Below the pieces are notes generated by a model. The model ran no database searches and was not told the origin of the DNA. It was given only the letters and a program-made list of their open reading frames with translations. A stretch of DNA of 64,000 bases from Argentina anserina (Eukaryota; Streptophyta; Magnoliopsida; Rosales; Rosaceae). The stretch is from NCBI RefSeq assembly GCF_933775445.1, contig NC_065875.1, positions 8,135,001 through 8,199,000 of the forward strand, in the 5' to 3' direction. This document shows, piece after piece, positions 22,984-34,455 of this stretch (position 1 is its first letter; each line of letters opens with the position of its first letter). A program made the position numbers and the translations under genes.

Positions 22984-25832
22984 TCTAACGACTCTAAAAT
23001 TTCGAGCCTAAAAACTCAAAATTTCAAAGTCGTTAAACACTAAACAATTTCAATGAAATCGAAATCATTTAAAATGTACAGCGAATCATTACTGAGTTCT
23101 CAATACAACTCAGAAAACCAATTATTACAACCCAAATTTATAATTCAACATTACATAAGATGGAAATGTAATAATCCTCACAATTTCTCACAAAACTCAC
23201 AAATAAATCCACATCAATTCTCACACACAAATCCACGCTAGAAACCTCACCACAAGCAGGATACGAATGACTTCGAGTCTCCGAAGTCGTCATTCAATCT
23301 CCACTAGTCAACACCTGCGGAATTATCCCCTACACCATCGAATTGGTGCACCGGGATTGTAAACACAAACCCGGTAAGCTTATAGCTCGTATGAGTAAAA
23401 TGAAAATATATTTCGCATATTAATATATATACGAAAAATCACAAATCAGCAAATATAAATGCCCTCATGAGTCAATGGACGGCCCATCTGGTTGTCCCAA
23501 AAATATATGAAATGAAAGTGCTCATGAGAAATCGGGCAACCCTTCTGGTTACCCAAAAACATTTATAATACGGGTACTAATGAACGCTAGTACACATCTG
23601 TTACCCCTCACGTAGTACACCGCTGATATTGGGTAACCACCCACTACCTAATATCCAAAAAAATCTGAGTACTCATGAGCCGATAACCACCAGTTACCTC
23701 ACATGCAGTACTAAGGCAGACATACTAGAGTTCTAACTGTATCGTAACTTTCGCCCGACCAAAGGCTAGGTTCCGACTTGCCAAACACGTACAATAATCT
23801 CACATCATATTGTACAAACATCAATTCCGAAGACAAATCAATATTTTAACAATCTCCACGTTAAAATCACGTACAATAATCTCACATCATATTGTACAAA
23901 TCAAAATCACATGCTCGATAAAATCTTGTCATCGAAATGACATCATCACGATAAAATCATAACAGTACATTATATAGCAACTATATATATATATGTACTT
24001 ATTTACCATTTATACAATATATATATAATCCACTATATCGTATACGTGTCATAATTAGTAAACACGTCCGAAGACAAAACGTTTAACAAACACATATTAA
24101 AATCACGTACAATAATCTCACATCATATTGTACAATTTAATTCACATGCTCGTCATATAATTCTCGTCATCGAAATGACTAATTCTAATGAATTCATAAC
24201 AGTATATAATATAGCACATTATATATATAAGTACTTATTTACCATTTATACGAATATATATATTCCACTATATCATATACATGTCGTATTTCAATATTTA
24301 AAACTCTTGCAAAAATCTTGAATTCACCTCAAGGGTAGATTCGTAAATAAGTGAGATTTTACTCACATTATCGACTCGAGCGTAATTCCACAATTTCCGA
24401 AGATAATTCATTTCCTTGATTTATCGATCACCTTGAAAAGATAAGAAAAGAATTTAGAATCGTTTCGTAAACCTTTAAATGCCGAAACAGTAATAATCGG
24501 TTACTGTTCAGCAATTTTCGGTTTTACGAATTTACTATTTATGTATTAATACACAAATACACATCCAATACGTATCTTTGTACGAGTACATACTATTTAC
24601 GTATTTCTGTACGTATAAATATTATTCAAATGTACGTACTGTCTTAGTAAATAAAAATTACCGAATTACCCTTCTAAAATTACTTTTTACTTTTACTAAA
24701 AGTAATATACATTTACATTTACCGTACGTAAATAAAATTTACATTTACTGTGTCGGAGTTACTGTTCACGCACCGCCGCACGTGGCGGCCGTGGGGTGCA
24801 CGCGCCACCACCGGCAGGCCGCGCGTGGGGCACACGCGCCGAGCCTAAAGCCGGCGCGTAGCACGCCACTGCCACCCTATTTCTCTCCGTTCTCTTCCTC
24901 CTCCACCCTGCACGGCCCAAGGCCACCCCCACACTGCCTCACGCTCTCACACGCGCCGCTTAAGGCGGCGATGTTCAACCCATCCACTCCCTACTCTGAT
25001 CGCCACAATTCGAACCAAAAACAACAACAATCCATTCACAACAATAAATCTATACTAACCCTCACCTCAATCGGACCCTTGGACCGTTAGATCGTCGTCG
25101 GAGAGCTCGAGATGCCGGCGGTGCCTATCGCGATTTTCGATCGCCAATCTTGTCACCGGAGGCACTAAGGGCGAGGAGAGGTGGTGGTGGTGCAGTCCCT
25201 ATGCCCTGGTCTCATCGGCGAAGTGCTTGGACGACGGGAGAAATCGCGAGGCTTCGGGATGTCGCGTGGGAGCTTATGGCGGCGAGGTGAGGAGCGTCGT
25301 GCACGCGGGTCGCTCGCGGTGAGGCTTGCGAGGGTCGAGGATGTGGCGGTGTCTGCCACGGAGGGCTGGGCGGCAAGATCGCAGGTGAGGGTTTTTCGGG
25401 GGAAAGGGAGACTTGGGGAGGGTGAGAGAGAAGGAGGGAGGCGCGGGGCGAATGAAGGAAGTGGGTTTCTGAAAATGGAAACCCTACTTCACAAAGTTTC
25501 CTTTTATACCCCCCTCTAAAATCGGAAACTAACTTCCGTCGTTAATAAATTTTACGTACGACGTCCGATTCGAACGCGTGATGCATCCACGAACTCGTAT
25601 CGACGAGCTCTACAACTTTCATGAAGGAAGTTGTCGCAACCGAGCGACGGAATAAAAGTCGATATATACGTTGCGGTAACGTTTCGTTTTTCAAATTAAA
25701 CGTTTCGAGAACGTTTCCGTTTCTCGTTTCATAACGTCGCCACCAGTCACATTCATTCTAATTAAATTTCGAAATTTCATAGAATTCAAATCACACCAAA
25801 AATTGTTTGAAAAAAAAATTAGGGTTATTACA
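22984..25832 (-). mobile_element. Solo LTR A (Del/Tekay-like family), inside the chromovirus LTR
   Basis: This 2849-bp unit is flanked by CAGGG (22979-22983 and 25833-25837). The uninterrupted chromovirus LTR at 31027-31387 shows the empty site. In sense (minus) it begins TGTAATAACCC; its other terminus is mutated (plus strand TCTAACGACTC where relatives have TGTCACGACCC). A TATA box (TATAAAAGG, minus, 25500-25508) lies 325 bp inside the sense start. Long frames in the GC-rich part (24750-25450) reflect composition and resemble no protein. An internal near-duplication of about 230 bp (about 23867-24050 and 24100-24300) makes this copy the longest. No gag-pol, primer site or second LTR is present. 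Confidence 0.88.
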
Positions 25833-26051
25833 CAGGGATCGCCCTAACTGAAGAGAAGACAAGGAAACGATAACTGGAAAATAAAGACAAGGTGCTGATA
25901 GTTGAAGACAAAGTGCATAGAGGTGGTTGCTGCGTGCTCTGGGTGTCCTGAGTGAAATGCAGGATTGTACTGATGTGCAGATATGGTATGTGGGACTTCA
26001 CTGAGCGGTTTGGGCCTGGTAATGGGTTTAGGTAATGGGTTGGTCTCAACA
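25833..26051 (-). repeat. 3' LTR of chromovirus, inner part
   Basis: Continues the LTR after the solo LTR insertion and matches the right part of 31027-31387. It ends at GGTCTCAACA, sense start TGTTGAGACC. Confidence 0.9.
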
Positions 26052-26063
26052 AGCCCCCCCCCC
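26052..26063 (-). other. Polypurine tract of the chromovirus
   Basis: In sense orientation a run of ten G residues followed by CT directly precedes the 3' LTR. Confidence 0.8.
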
Positions 26064-28483
26064 ATGAGAGCAGACTTGTCCTCAAGCTGCAAAGTCTGGG
26101 AACTTGCGAGCTATGAATGCTGCATCCTCCCACGTAGCATCTTCAATTGGAAAACCAGTCTAAGCAATGAGCCATTTCGTGACGACCTCTTGTGTTTGGT
26201 GAAGACAGCCATGTCTAACACACGCTCGGGGTGGCACTCCAAGTTACCATCGTAGTCAAAGTGAGGCAGAGTGGTGGAGACCGGTGTCTTGTGGCCCAGG
26301 CGAGGTTTCAGCAGTGAGACATGAAAAACGGGATGGAGTTTGCATGACTCCGGAAGGCTGAGGCGATAGGCAACCTTGCCGATTCGAGCAGCGACTTGAA
26401 ATGGTCCATAGAAGCGGGGAGCGAGCTTTTGTGATGTACAGTGAACCAATGACTTCTGCCGGTAGGGGTGGAGTTTTAAGAAAACCCAATCACCAACGAC
26501 AAACTCACGCTCGGTGCGGCGGAGGTCATGATGTTGCTTCATATGGTTTTGAGCCAAATGGAGGTGCTGTTTCAGTGCAGCAAGCAGGTTGTCCCTATCC
26601 TGTAACTCCCTGTCCACGGCAGCAACATAGGTGGTTCCCGGTAAGTAATGAGCGATGGATGAGGGTGGGTAGCCGTAGACTGCTTGGAAAGGAGTCATTT
26701 GGATGGCCGAATGGAAAGTGGTATTATACCACCATTCCGCCCAATGAAGAAGATTAGCCCAAGAACTCGGTTTTTCGGCTATGAAACAACGGAGATAATG
26801 TTCCAAGGTGCTGTTCAAGACCTCCGATTGGCCATCCGTTTGTGGGTGATAAGCCGAACTCCGGCAGAGCTTTGTACCTTGCAATTTGAAAAAATGCTCC
26901 CAAAAGTTGGATATGAAAATGCGATCACGGTCACTGACAATGGTCTTCGGCATGCCGTGTAGGCGAAACACTTCCTTAGTGAACACCTCAGCAATCTGAG
27001 TAGCAGTGTAAGGGTGTTGTACGGCAATGAAGTGGCCGTATTTAGAAAGGCGATCCACTACCACCAATACAGAGGTTTTGCCCTCAGAGGAAGGCATGCC
27101 ATCAACAAAATCCATGGCTATATCCAACCAAACATTCTCCGGAATAGGTAGAGGCTGCAGGAGGCCCGGAGGGTGTGTTGCCTCGTAATTGACACGCTGA
27201 CACTGATCGCAAGTTGCTAGATACTGTTTCACATCACGACGGACACCCGGCCATGCGAAGTTGTGCGTGAGTCGCTTGAATGTCTGCAGGAAACCCGAGT
27301 GACCGGCTGTAAGATTGTCATGGCACTCATGGAGGAGTTTAGAACGCCAATCCGAGGATGTAGGGACAAAGATTCTATCCTTGTACATGAGGCGGCCATT
27401 GAGCAGGGTGAACCGTTTCCTGGTTTCGTTGCCGGCCGAGAGGGCAGAGATAATGGTTGCTGCCTCGGGATCAGACTGACACACCTGACCAATTGCTGCA
27501 ATACATTCTACATTGGGCATAGATATGGCCTGTATGCTATGAAACTCATGCAATCGAGAAAGTGTGTCGGACACAATATTGAGGGTACCGGAACGGTATG
27601 TGACAGTGTAATCGTAGCCAAGAAGCTTGGAAATCCACTTGTGCTGCGCCGGAGTACTGATGCGTTGGGTAAGCATGTGTAAGAGGGGATGGTGATCGGT
27701 GACAATGGTGAAGTGATGGCCCAATAAGTAGGGACGCCATTTGTCCACAGCTTGAAGAACAGCCAAGAGCTCCTTCTCATAAGTGGATAGAGCCTGATTC
27801 CGAGGGGAGAGTGGCTTGCTTAGAAACTCGATAGGGTGGCGATTCTGAGTGAGGACGGCTCCGATTCCCTGGCCGCTGGCATCCGTTTCGAGGAAGAACT
27901 CCTCGTTGAAATTGGGTAAGGCCAACACTGGAGCCGAGGTTATGGCTGCCTTGAGGTCAGCGAAAGTTTGGTCGGTGGCGGTAGTCCAGCTGAAATTCCC
28001 TTGTTTGAGGAGATCATGGAGTGGTTTCACCAGAAGGGAGTAGTTCTTGACGAAACGACGATAATACCCAGCAATCCCTAAAAAACCTCGCAGAGCTTTG
28101 ACTGTTGCAGGTTTGGGCCAACTGATGATCCTATGAACTTTTTCTGGGTCCATGGAGACTCCCTCCGCATAAATCACATGGCCCAAATACTGGATATTGG
28201 GCTGCGCGAATTTGCATTTAGAAAGTTTGACATGTAACTGATGGGCCTGCAAAACTTGAAGAACATGTGCCAAATGATGTAAATGTGAGTTCCAATCTTT
28301 ACTATACACCAAAATGTCATCAAAGAACACAAGGACAAATTTCCGAAGCAAGTCACGAAAAATCTCATTCATGAGGGCTTGGAAGGTAGAAGGGGCATTA
28401 GAGAGGCCGAAAGGCATGACCACAAATTCATAGTGGCCTTCATGTGTAAGAAATGCGGTTTTAGCAATGTCATCAGCAAACAT
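26064..28483 (-). pseudogene. Chromovirus RT, RNase H, integrase and chromodomain region
   Basis: A 790-codon frame (26111-28483) runs from the RT palm onward. It shows FGLSNAPSTFQ, the catalytic FFDDILVYS near residue 53, RNase H ETDASGQGIGAVL near residue 200 and TDHHPLLHM. The integrase HHCC finger follows (HECHDN...H...CDQC). The catalytic triad sits in DIAMDFVDG, VSDRDRIF and DGQSEVLNST. A GPY/F module (FYGPFQVAARIGKVAYRL) and HPVFHVSLLKP come next. The chromodomain starts PERVLD, but a frameshift near 26180 and an in-frame TAG in the shifted reading destroy it. The chromodomain normally guides integration into heterochromatin by binding methylated histone H3. The RT start lies in the next ORF, separated by a frameshift. 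Confidence 0.92.
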
Positions 28484-28563
28484 CCGAAGTTGATGATACC
28501 CGGATCGTAGATCTAGCTTGGAAAATATGGTGGCACCATGTAACTCATCAAAAAGCTCGTCGA

Positions 28564-29532
28564 CTACCGGAATGGGGAAAGGTTCTTGATGGTAACCGCA
28601 TTCAACTCCCGATAGTCAATACAAAATCGCCAAGTACCCTCCTTCTTCCGTACAAGTAACACAGGTGAGGAGAAAGGGCTAGAACTATGGCGAATGATTC
28701 CTTGTTGTAACATACCAGCAACTTGGGCTTTAAGTTCGGTTTTTTGAGAATGGGCGTATCGGTATGGGCGAACATTGATAGGGCCAGTGTTGGGCTGAAG
28801 TATGATTCTGTGGTCCACTGAGCGGCTTGGGGGAAGGCCCAAAGGTGGTTGGAAAAGGGATTGAAAACGTGTCAGGATAGCTTGGATGTGGGGGTGGTGT
28901 TCCGAGTCGGGTTTTTCAGCAGCAATGGAATAAATAGGGAAGTGACTATCAAGTTGCTCTGGGGACAGGAGGTCCAACACATCAGAGACCTCAATCTGAC
29001 GGTTGAGGTTCGAATTGATGCCCCGGAGAACATGTCTGTTGCCATTCGCCAGAAAAACCATGATCTTTTCTTGAAAGTGCCATCCAATGAAACCTAAGGT
29101 GTCAAGCCATTGAGCACCCAAGACAAGGTCACATCCTGCTACAGCCAATAGCAAGAAAGAGTCAGTGAATTCATAACCTTGCGCACACACGGTGATGTTG
29201 TGAGCAATCCCACTGGGTGTGAGAACATGGACTCCAGCAGCCGTGAATTGAAGGCCCGTAGTGGGTGAGATAGGGAGCCCCAATTTGGTAATGATGGCCG
29301 GGTTTAAGAAGTTTGTGGCGGCGCCGCAATCAATAAAGATATCGATTGGTTGCCCGGAAATGGAGCCCCGCAGTTGCATCATGTCACTTAACTTGGTAGG
29401 GGTGATAGCATGGAGTGGATAGACGGGGTGGTTTCCTCTGCTGATTCTAGTGGCGGTGAGGGGGGAAGGGTGTCCTCCACTAGCGCCTCCTCTGACTCGG
29501 GGGCCAGAATGGAGAGGAGAGGTTGTTTGCAC
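28564..29532 (-). pseudogene. Chromovirus protease and RT N-terminal region
   Basis: A 322-codon frame. A retropepsin-like domain is present with the active-site region [11 protein letters not shown] (family usually D-S/T/C-G-A) and LVLGAQWL. A linker follows, then the RT fingers start: [32 protein letters not shown]. The frame fails at about 28574-28582, near a GGGGAAAGG tract (plus strand), just before the palm. The start of this frame overlaps the gag frame by 145 nt; since related elements use one gag-pol frame, a second frameshift near 29425 is the likely cause. Confidence 0.88.
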
Positions 29533-31004
29533 ACATGTTTATCATGCCAAGCTTCATCACAGCCAAAGCAAAGGCCCTTAGCGCGGCGGTCGCGTTGCTC
29601 CACAGGGCTAAGGGTACGAAAATTGTTCGGGCGAGGTGTGTAATGTGGAAATGGGTTGTTGTTAGGAGGTGGGGGTCGAGGAAGGGAGTTGGGGTTGGTG
29701 TGGGAAGATGAAGAGGGGAATTGCGGTTTATTGTAAGTGGAAGGCGGATTTGGGCGCCGAAATGGCGGAGGAGAGCGGAGCTCCAGGTTTCGAGCTTCGA
29801 AGAGACGCGCAAGGCGTTGTGCCTCTTCAATAGTGTGGGGGTTGAGGGCCCGTATGTCATGGCGCAATTCGGATCGTAGTCCGACAATGAACATGTGTAT
29901 TAGTTCACTGTTCGGCCAGTCAGGGGCGCGACAGGAGAGTTTGGGAAAGGCCGAGATGAATTCATCGACGCTAGAGGTCTGCTTTAGGTGGGAAAGCGCA
30001 CCCTTGATGTCTGAAATGGTGCCAGCGCCAAATCGAGCCGTGAGGGCGGCCACGAACTCATCCCAGGTGGCATGAGGGTGGCGGAGTTCGAAGGCGTTCA
30101 CCCACACAGTGGTGTCCTGACCAAAATTTGAAGCAGTAAGCTGAACGCGGTCATAATCCGGAACTCAGTGGATCCGCAGGTAGTGCTCAGCCATTGCGAG
30201 CCAGCCGACCACATCATCACCATTGAACCGCGGTAGCTCAACCTTTGGTGGGCGATAAGAATGGTCAGGGTGTTGTAGGTGTGGTGGCGGCAGAGGGGGT
30301 TGGTCTGCTGGTTGGTAGGGAGGGAAATTTGGTGGTGGAGATGGTGGTGGTGGTTGGTAGGGTGGTCGGCGGTGGGAGGTAGATGGAAGAGAAACATGTG
30401 GAGTGCCCATTTGTAGGGGGTGAGCAGAGGATGATGGTGAAAGGGTGAACATGACTTGTGTATTGTGTGGGGTCGCAAGGGGTGGAGTGGTGGGGAGATG
30501 AGTGTAAGTACCAAAAGAGAGAGGTAACAGAGAGGGAGTAGGGGGTGTCGCTGCTGCCATGGGTTGTGGTTGGTGGTGGTAGATGGGAAAACCCAGAGTT
30601 TTAGAAGGTGTGGAAACTGGAACAGCGGTGGGTGAAAATGGTGGTGGTGGAGAAGCACCCCAATGGTTGAGCAGCACATTCTGGAACGCTGCGTTCTGTT
30701 GGGCCATGAAGGCCTGGCTCCGTGCAATGGAGTTAATTGGGTGATGTAGTTCCTCATATTGGGTGTGTAAGGCATCATTTCGGTCATAGAGGCTGTCTAT
30801 GGCAGCTTGAAAGGTACAAAGGTGGTCTGTAGAGATGGAGAGGGCAGGTGAAACGGTGGGACGTGGTGGTGGTGAGGATGGGGTGGTGGAGGTGGGGGTT
30901 GTGCGGGGAGGGGTAAGAGCCACTCGGTTTTGGGGTTGGGGAAGTGCAGGAACATGGCCATCAGCCGAAGGGTGGGATGGGCGGGGATTTTGGTTACCAC
31001 GCAT
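29388..31004 (-). pseudogene. Chromovirus gag, interrupted by a nonsense codon
   Basis: The probable start is ATG at 31004, the first Met downstream of the primer site (MRGNQNPRPSHP). The N-terminal third is unusually rich in Pro, Ser, Thr and His. The retrotransposon gag domain begins at VELPRFNGDDVVGWL and is cut by a TGA at 30165-30167 immediately after EHYLRIH. Homology continues in the same frame (WVNAFELRHPHATWDEF, FGLRSELR-like). A zinc-knuckle-like [14 protein letters not shown] follows, and the frame ends at 29388. Gag would form the particle core. Confidence 0.85.
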
Positions 31005-31011
31005 CGGAACG

Positions 31012-31026
31012 TGGCTCTGCATACCA
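31012..31026 (-). other. Primer binding site of the chromovirus, imperfect
   Basis: In sense orientation TGGTATGCAGAGCC follows the 5' LTR. It differs from the consensus tRNA-Met site TGGTATCAGAGCC by one inserted G. Confidence 0.75.
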
Positions 31027-31387
31027 GATAGTAGGTGCACAAACTAAATAAGATTATAACTAGATAATAGAAGGGGAATTCATTTCATTCATGCCTCTAC
31101 CAAGGTTGCAAAATACATATATATATGGCGACTGCCTTTGTCTTGCATCTAGGTGGGAACTAGAGGTCCAGGGACCGCCCTAACTGAAGAGAAGACAAGG
31201 AAACGATAACTGGAAAATAAAGACAAGGTGCTGATAGTTGAAGACAAAGTGCAGAGAGGTGGTTGCTGCGTGCTCTGGGTGTCCTGAGTGAAATGCAGGA
31301 TTGTACTGATGTGTAGATATGGTATGTGGGACTTCACTGAGCGGTTTGGGCCTAGTAATGGGTTTAGGTAATGGGTTGGTCTCAACA
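31027..31387 (-). repeat. 5' LTR of chromovirus
   Basis: The intact 361-bp LTR, followed by the target duplication GAGAG at 31388-31392. Confidence 0.92.
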
Positions 31388-31392
31388 GAGAG

Positions 31393-32024
31393 CGACGCGG
31401 TGACCTAAAGACAACCCCAACTTCCAACGAACGCAATTAGCTGAACACGCATCTCACACCACCCACGAAAGATACATCACCCGATTATGTACCCGACCCA
31501 ATGGCCCAAAAAACAGTACCGACCCGGTGGCAGTTTTGCTTTAGTGACGATGAAAGCACCCAAAAACTATCGAGCAATCGCTGAAGAAGGGAAGATTGAA
31601 AGGAAGAACTGATCGGTAGGGAGCAAAATAAGACGGTGAAGAGGTTATAATGACCGATTAGAAATTTAGGAAGTGAGAGAAAGGGAGAGATGTGGGCAAG
31701 AGAAAGCAATATATGTAAAAAAGTGAGAACACGCGTCACTGGAAACCCAAATAAGCCTAATGGCGAAACGGTGAATATACCCAAAAACCCTTGTGAACAG
31801 TACCGATTCACAACGCTTAATATTTAGTAAATTTACTGTAAAATCTGGTACATTGCCTTGCAGCTTACATTAGTTAGCAACAACACAAAAAGATCCAAAA
31901 AAAAAGAAAGGAGCAATTTTAACATTGAAACTATCAAACTAAAACTGAAAAACCGCCAAAACTTAGGGAGAAAAACCAAAAGTCAAAATGACACATCCTT
32001 CAACCAAATAGAAGAAGAACCTCA
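31393..32024 (-). other. CACTA interior, possible promoter and leader DNA
   Basis: On the minus strand this resembles a plant upstream region: CT-rich stretches near 31660-31690 and TTCCTTTCAATCTTCCC near 31600, leading toward the possible exon at 22689-22832. No protein-like frame is recognised. Confidence 0.3.
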
Positions 32025-32029
32025 CCATA

Positions 32030-34455
32030 TGTCACGACCCCAAAAATTTCGAGTATGACACTCGACAATCGAAGCTATGAAAACTCAAAAACAATCTCAA
32101 TAAATCAAAATCGTCTCATCGTGACAGCGTATGCGTATCATTACTGACTTCATAGTACAACTCAGTTGAATTAATTATTACAAAACCAATTTAAAATTTC
32201 AAACATTATTTCAAATAGAAATGTAAAATTCTCACAATCCCCACCACAAAATAAATGAAGAGACTTCGAAGTCTTCAGAGTGGTCCATCAATTCTGCTAA
32301 TCCACACCTGTAGAACTATCCCCTACACCATTGAATATGTGCACCGGGATTGTAATCACAAACCCGGTAAGCTTTGCAGCTCGTATGAGTAAAACAACAA
32401 TATAACTCGTGTATAAATACAAAAGAAAAATCATGAAAACATTTAATTATAAATGTACTCATAAGCCATTGGACGACCCATCTGATTGTCCAATAATATC
32501 TGAAAATTTAAGTGGTCATGAGAAATTGGGCAACCCATCTGTTTACCCAAATGCATTTATAATACGGGTACTTATGAGCGCTGATACACCTCTGTTACCC
32601 TTCATGTTAGTACGCCGCCTGACATTGGGCAACCACTTGCTACCCAATATCTAAAATATGGGTACTCATAAGCCGGTAACCCATCTGTAAACTCTCATGC
32701 CAGTACACCGACAGACAGACTAGAGCTCTAACTGTATCGTAACTGTCGCCCAGCCAAGGTTAGGTTTTGACATGCCAACACGTCCGAAGACAACAAAACG
32801 TTTTAACATAACTCAAGTTAAAACCACGTACGAACAATCCTCACATATTGTCGTACAAAACCAAGTGACATGCTCAATAAATAAATATCAGTGCCATAAA
32901 TGATCTTATTTGAAATCAAGATTATGACAGTATAATATAGCAACCCATATATATGTATCGATTTTACCAATTATACACATACACAACCCACTATATCATA
33001 TACATATCATAGTTCGATCTTTTAAAATAAATGTAATTATGATTCTCCGCTAAGGGTAGATTCATCACTGTGAGATTTTACTCACCTTATATTCCTGAGC
33101 GTAATTTCCACAATTCTGTATTACTTTTCACCTTATATGTATTGTCTACGTATTACTTTTCACATACGTACGGGTTATGTATTACTTTTCATATACATAC
33201 TGTTTACGTATTAATGTAAACTAATGTACTATATACACAGTAAATACTGTCAATAAATACAAATCACTGATTTACCTTTTAGAAATTACTTTTACAATTA
33301 CTGTACGTAAAATAATTTTACATTCACCGTACGTAAAATAATTTTACATTTACTGTACGTAAATTATGTTTTATATTCACCGTACAGAAATCACGTTTTA
33401 CAAAATTACTATTTGAAAATCACTGTTCACGCGCCACCTCCAGCGACCACGCGTGGCGCTCACGCGCCTCTCCACAGTGGCAGCGCATGGAGCTCACGCA
33501 CTGCTCGAATCGCCGCGCGTGGCTTGCCCACCGCCGCCCAAAACCCCTCATTTTCTTCCCCTCCACGGCCCAAGGCCGCCTCTTACCCTCCTCACGCGCC
33601 GCCCTAGGCGGCGGTACCTCTCTCATCTCCTCCTCCTCTGATGTTCCCCAAAATCAATCCAAATCAACCAAAAACAACCACAATAATCACATTAAGCTAA
33701 CCCTCACCTTGAGATGCCGGCGGATTCGAAATTGAGCAGCGGCGAGGCGGCGATGCGAGTTGAACTCCAATCGCCTCGCTGGTGGCACCAGAGATGAGGA
33801 GCGGCGATGGCGAGCTGGTCCATGTGCCCTAGCCTTGCCGGGGACGAAAGAGACAGCGGCGAGGATCGCAGGAGGGCTCGAGATGTCGGGCGGCTTCACG
33901 ACGGCGAGACGAGGTGTGTCAAGCTCGAGGGTTGCTGCAGTGGACCGCGCGAAGTTCCTGGGGCAGGCGGTGATGGCCACGGCGGCCTGGGTCGGGAGAT
34001 CGCCGGAGGCGTTCTTTGTGCGGGAGAGAATCGGGGAGAGAGAGAGAGAGAGAGAAGAGAGAGAGGGTTTGGCTGCGGGGGGTGAGGGGTTTTTGAAAAT
34101 GGAAACCCTAATCCCTAAAATTCTCTTTTTGTACCAACTTCTAAAATCAGAAACTAACTTCCGCGGTTAATAACTTTCATGCACGACATCCAATTAAGAC
34201 TCGTGACATGTCCACGAACTCGTATCGACGAGCTCTACAACTTTTGAGAAAGAAGTTTTCAGAAACGAGCGACAGAATAAAAATTGACTCTCGCGTCGCG
34301 GAAACGTAACGTTTTTCCGATTTAAATTTTCGCAGACGGTTTCGTGTTCGATTTTACGAAGTTGCGAAGCGAAACAAATGCGGTTCAATAAATTTACACA
34401 CTTTATTAAAGTCTAAGAATTCAAATAATTAGTTCCGAAAAATCGGGTCATTACA
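32030..34455 (-). mobile_element. Solo LTR B (same family as A)
   Basis: This 2426-bp unit is flanked by CCATA (32025-32029 and 34456-34460). Plus-strand termini are TGTCACGACCCC and GGGTCATTACA. It shares with A, D and E the order: AT-rich part with repeated CCATCTGTTTACCC-like words, GTACGTAAA repeats (33290-33400), a GC-rich CACGCGCC cluster (33430-33540), an AGAGAGAG run (34036-34056) and a terminal block. The TATA position (about 34125-34135, minus) reads TACAAAAA, a likely mutated promoter. No internal retroelement region is present. Confidence 0.88.

Larger units (their letters stand above)
22838..31387 (-). mobile_element. Chromovirus (Ty3/Gypsy) LTR retrotransposon, defective
   Basis: The element is in minus orientation. 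The intact 5' LTR is 31027-31387 (361 bp, sense start TGTTGAGACC). The 3' LTR is split by a solo LTR into 22838-22983 and 25833-26051. The 5-bp duplication GAGAG flanks it at 22833-22837 and 31388-31392. A tRNA-Met-type primer site and a G-run polypurine tract border the LTRs. The pol order protease, RT, RNase H, integrase, chromodomain identifies a chromovirus. The LTR copies differ at roughly 8-9 positions, so it is younger than the Copia element at 1896. gag has a nonsense codon, the gag-pol junction and RT are frameshifted, and the chromodomain is broken. Confidence 0.93.

Noticed and set aside
24578..25519. Frames of 112 and 170 codons in solo LTR A, and similar ones at 33413-34170, 40848-41252 and 45610-46161
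   Set aside because: They fall in the same GC-rich part of related LTRs but are in different frames and directions and do not encode similar proteins, so they are chance ORFs.
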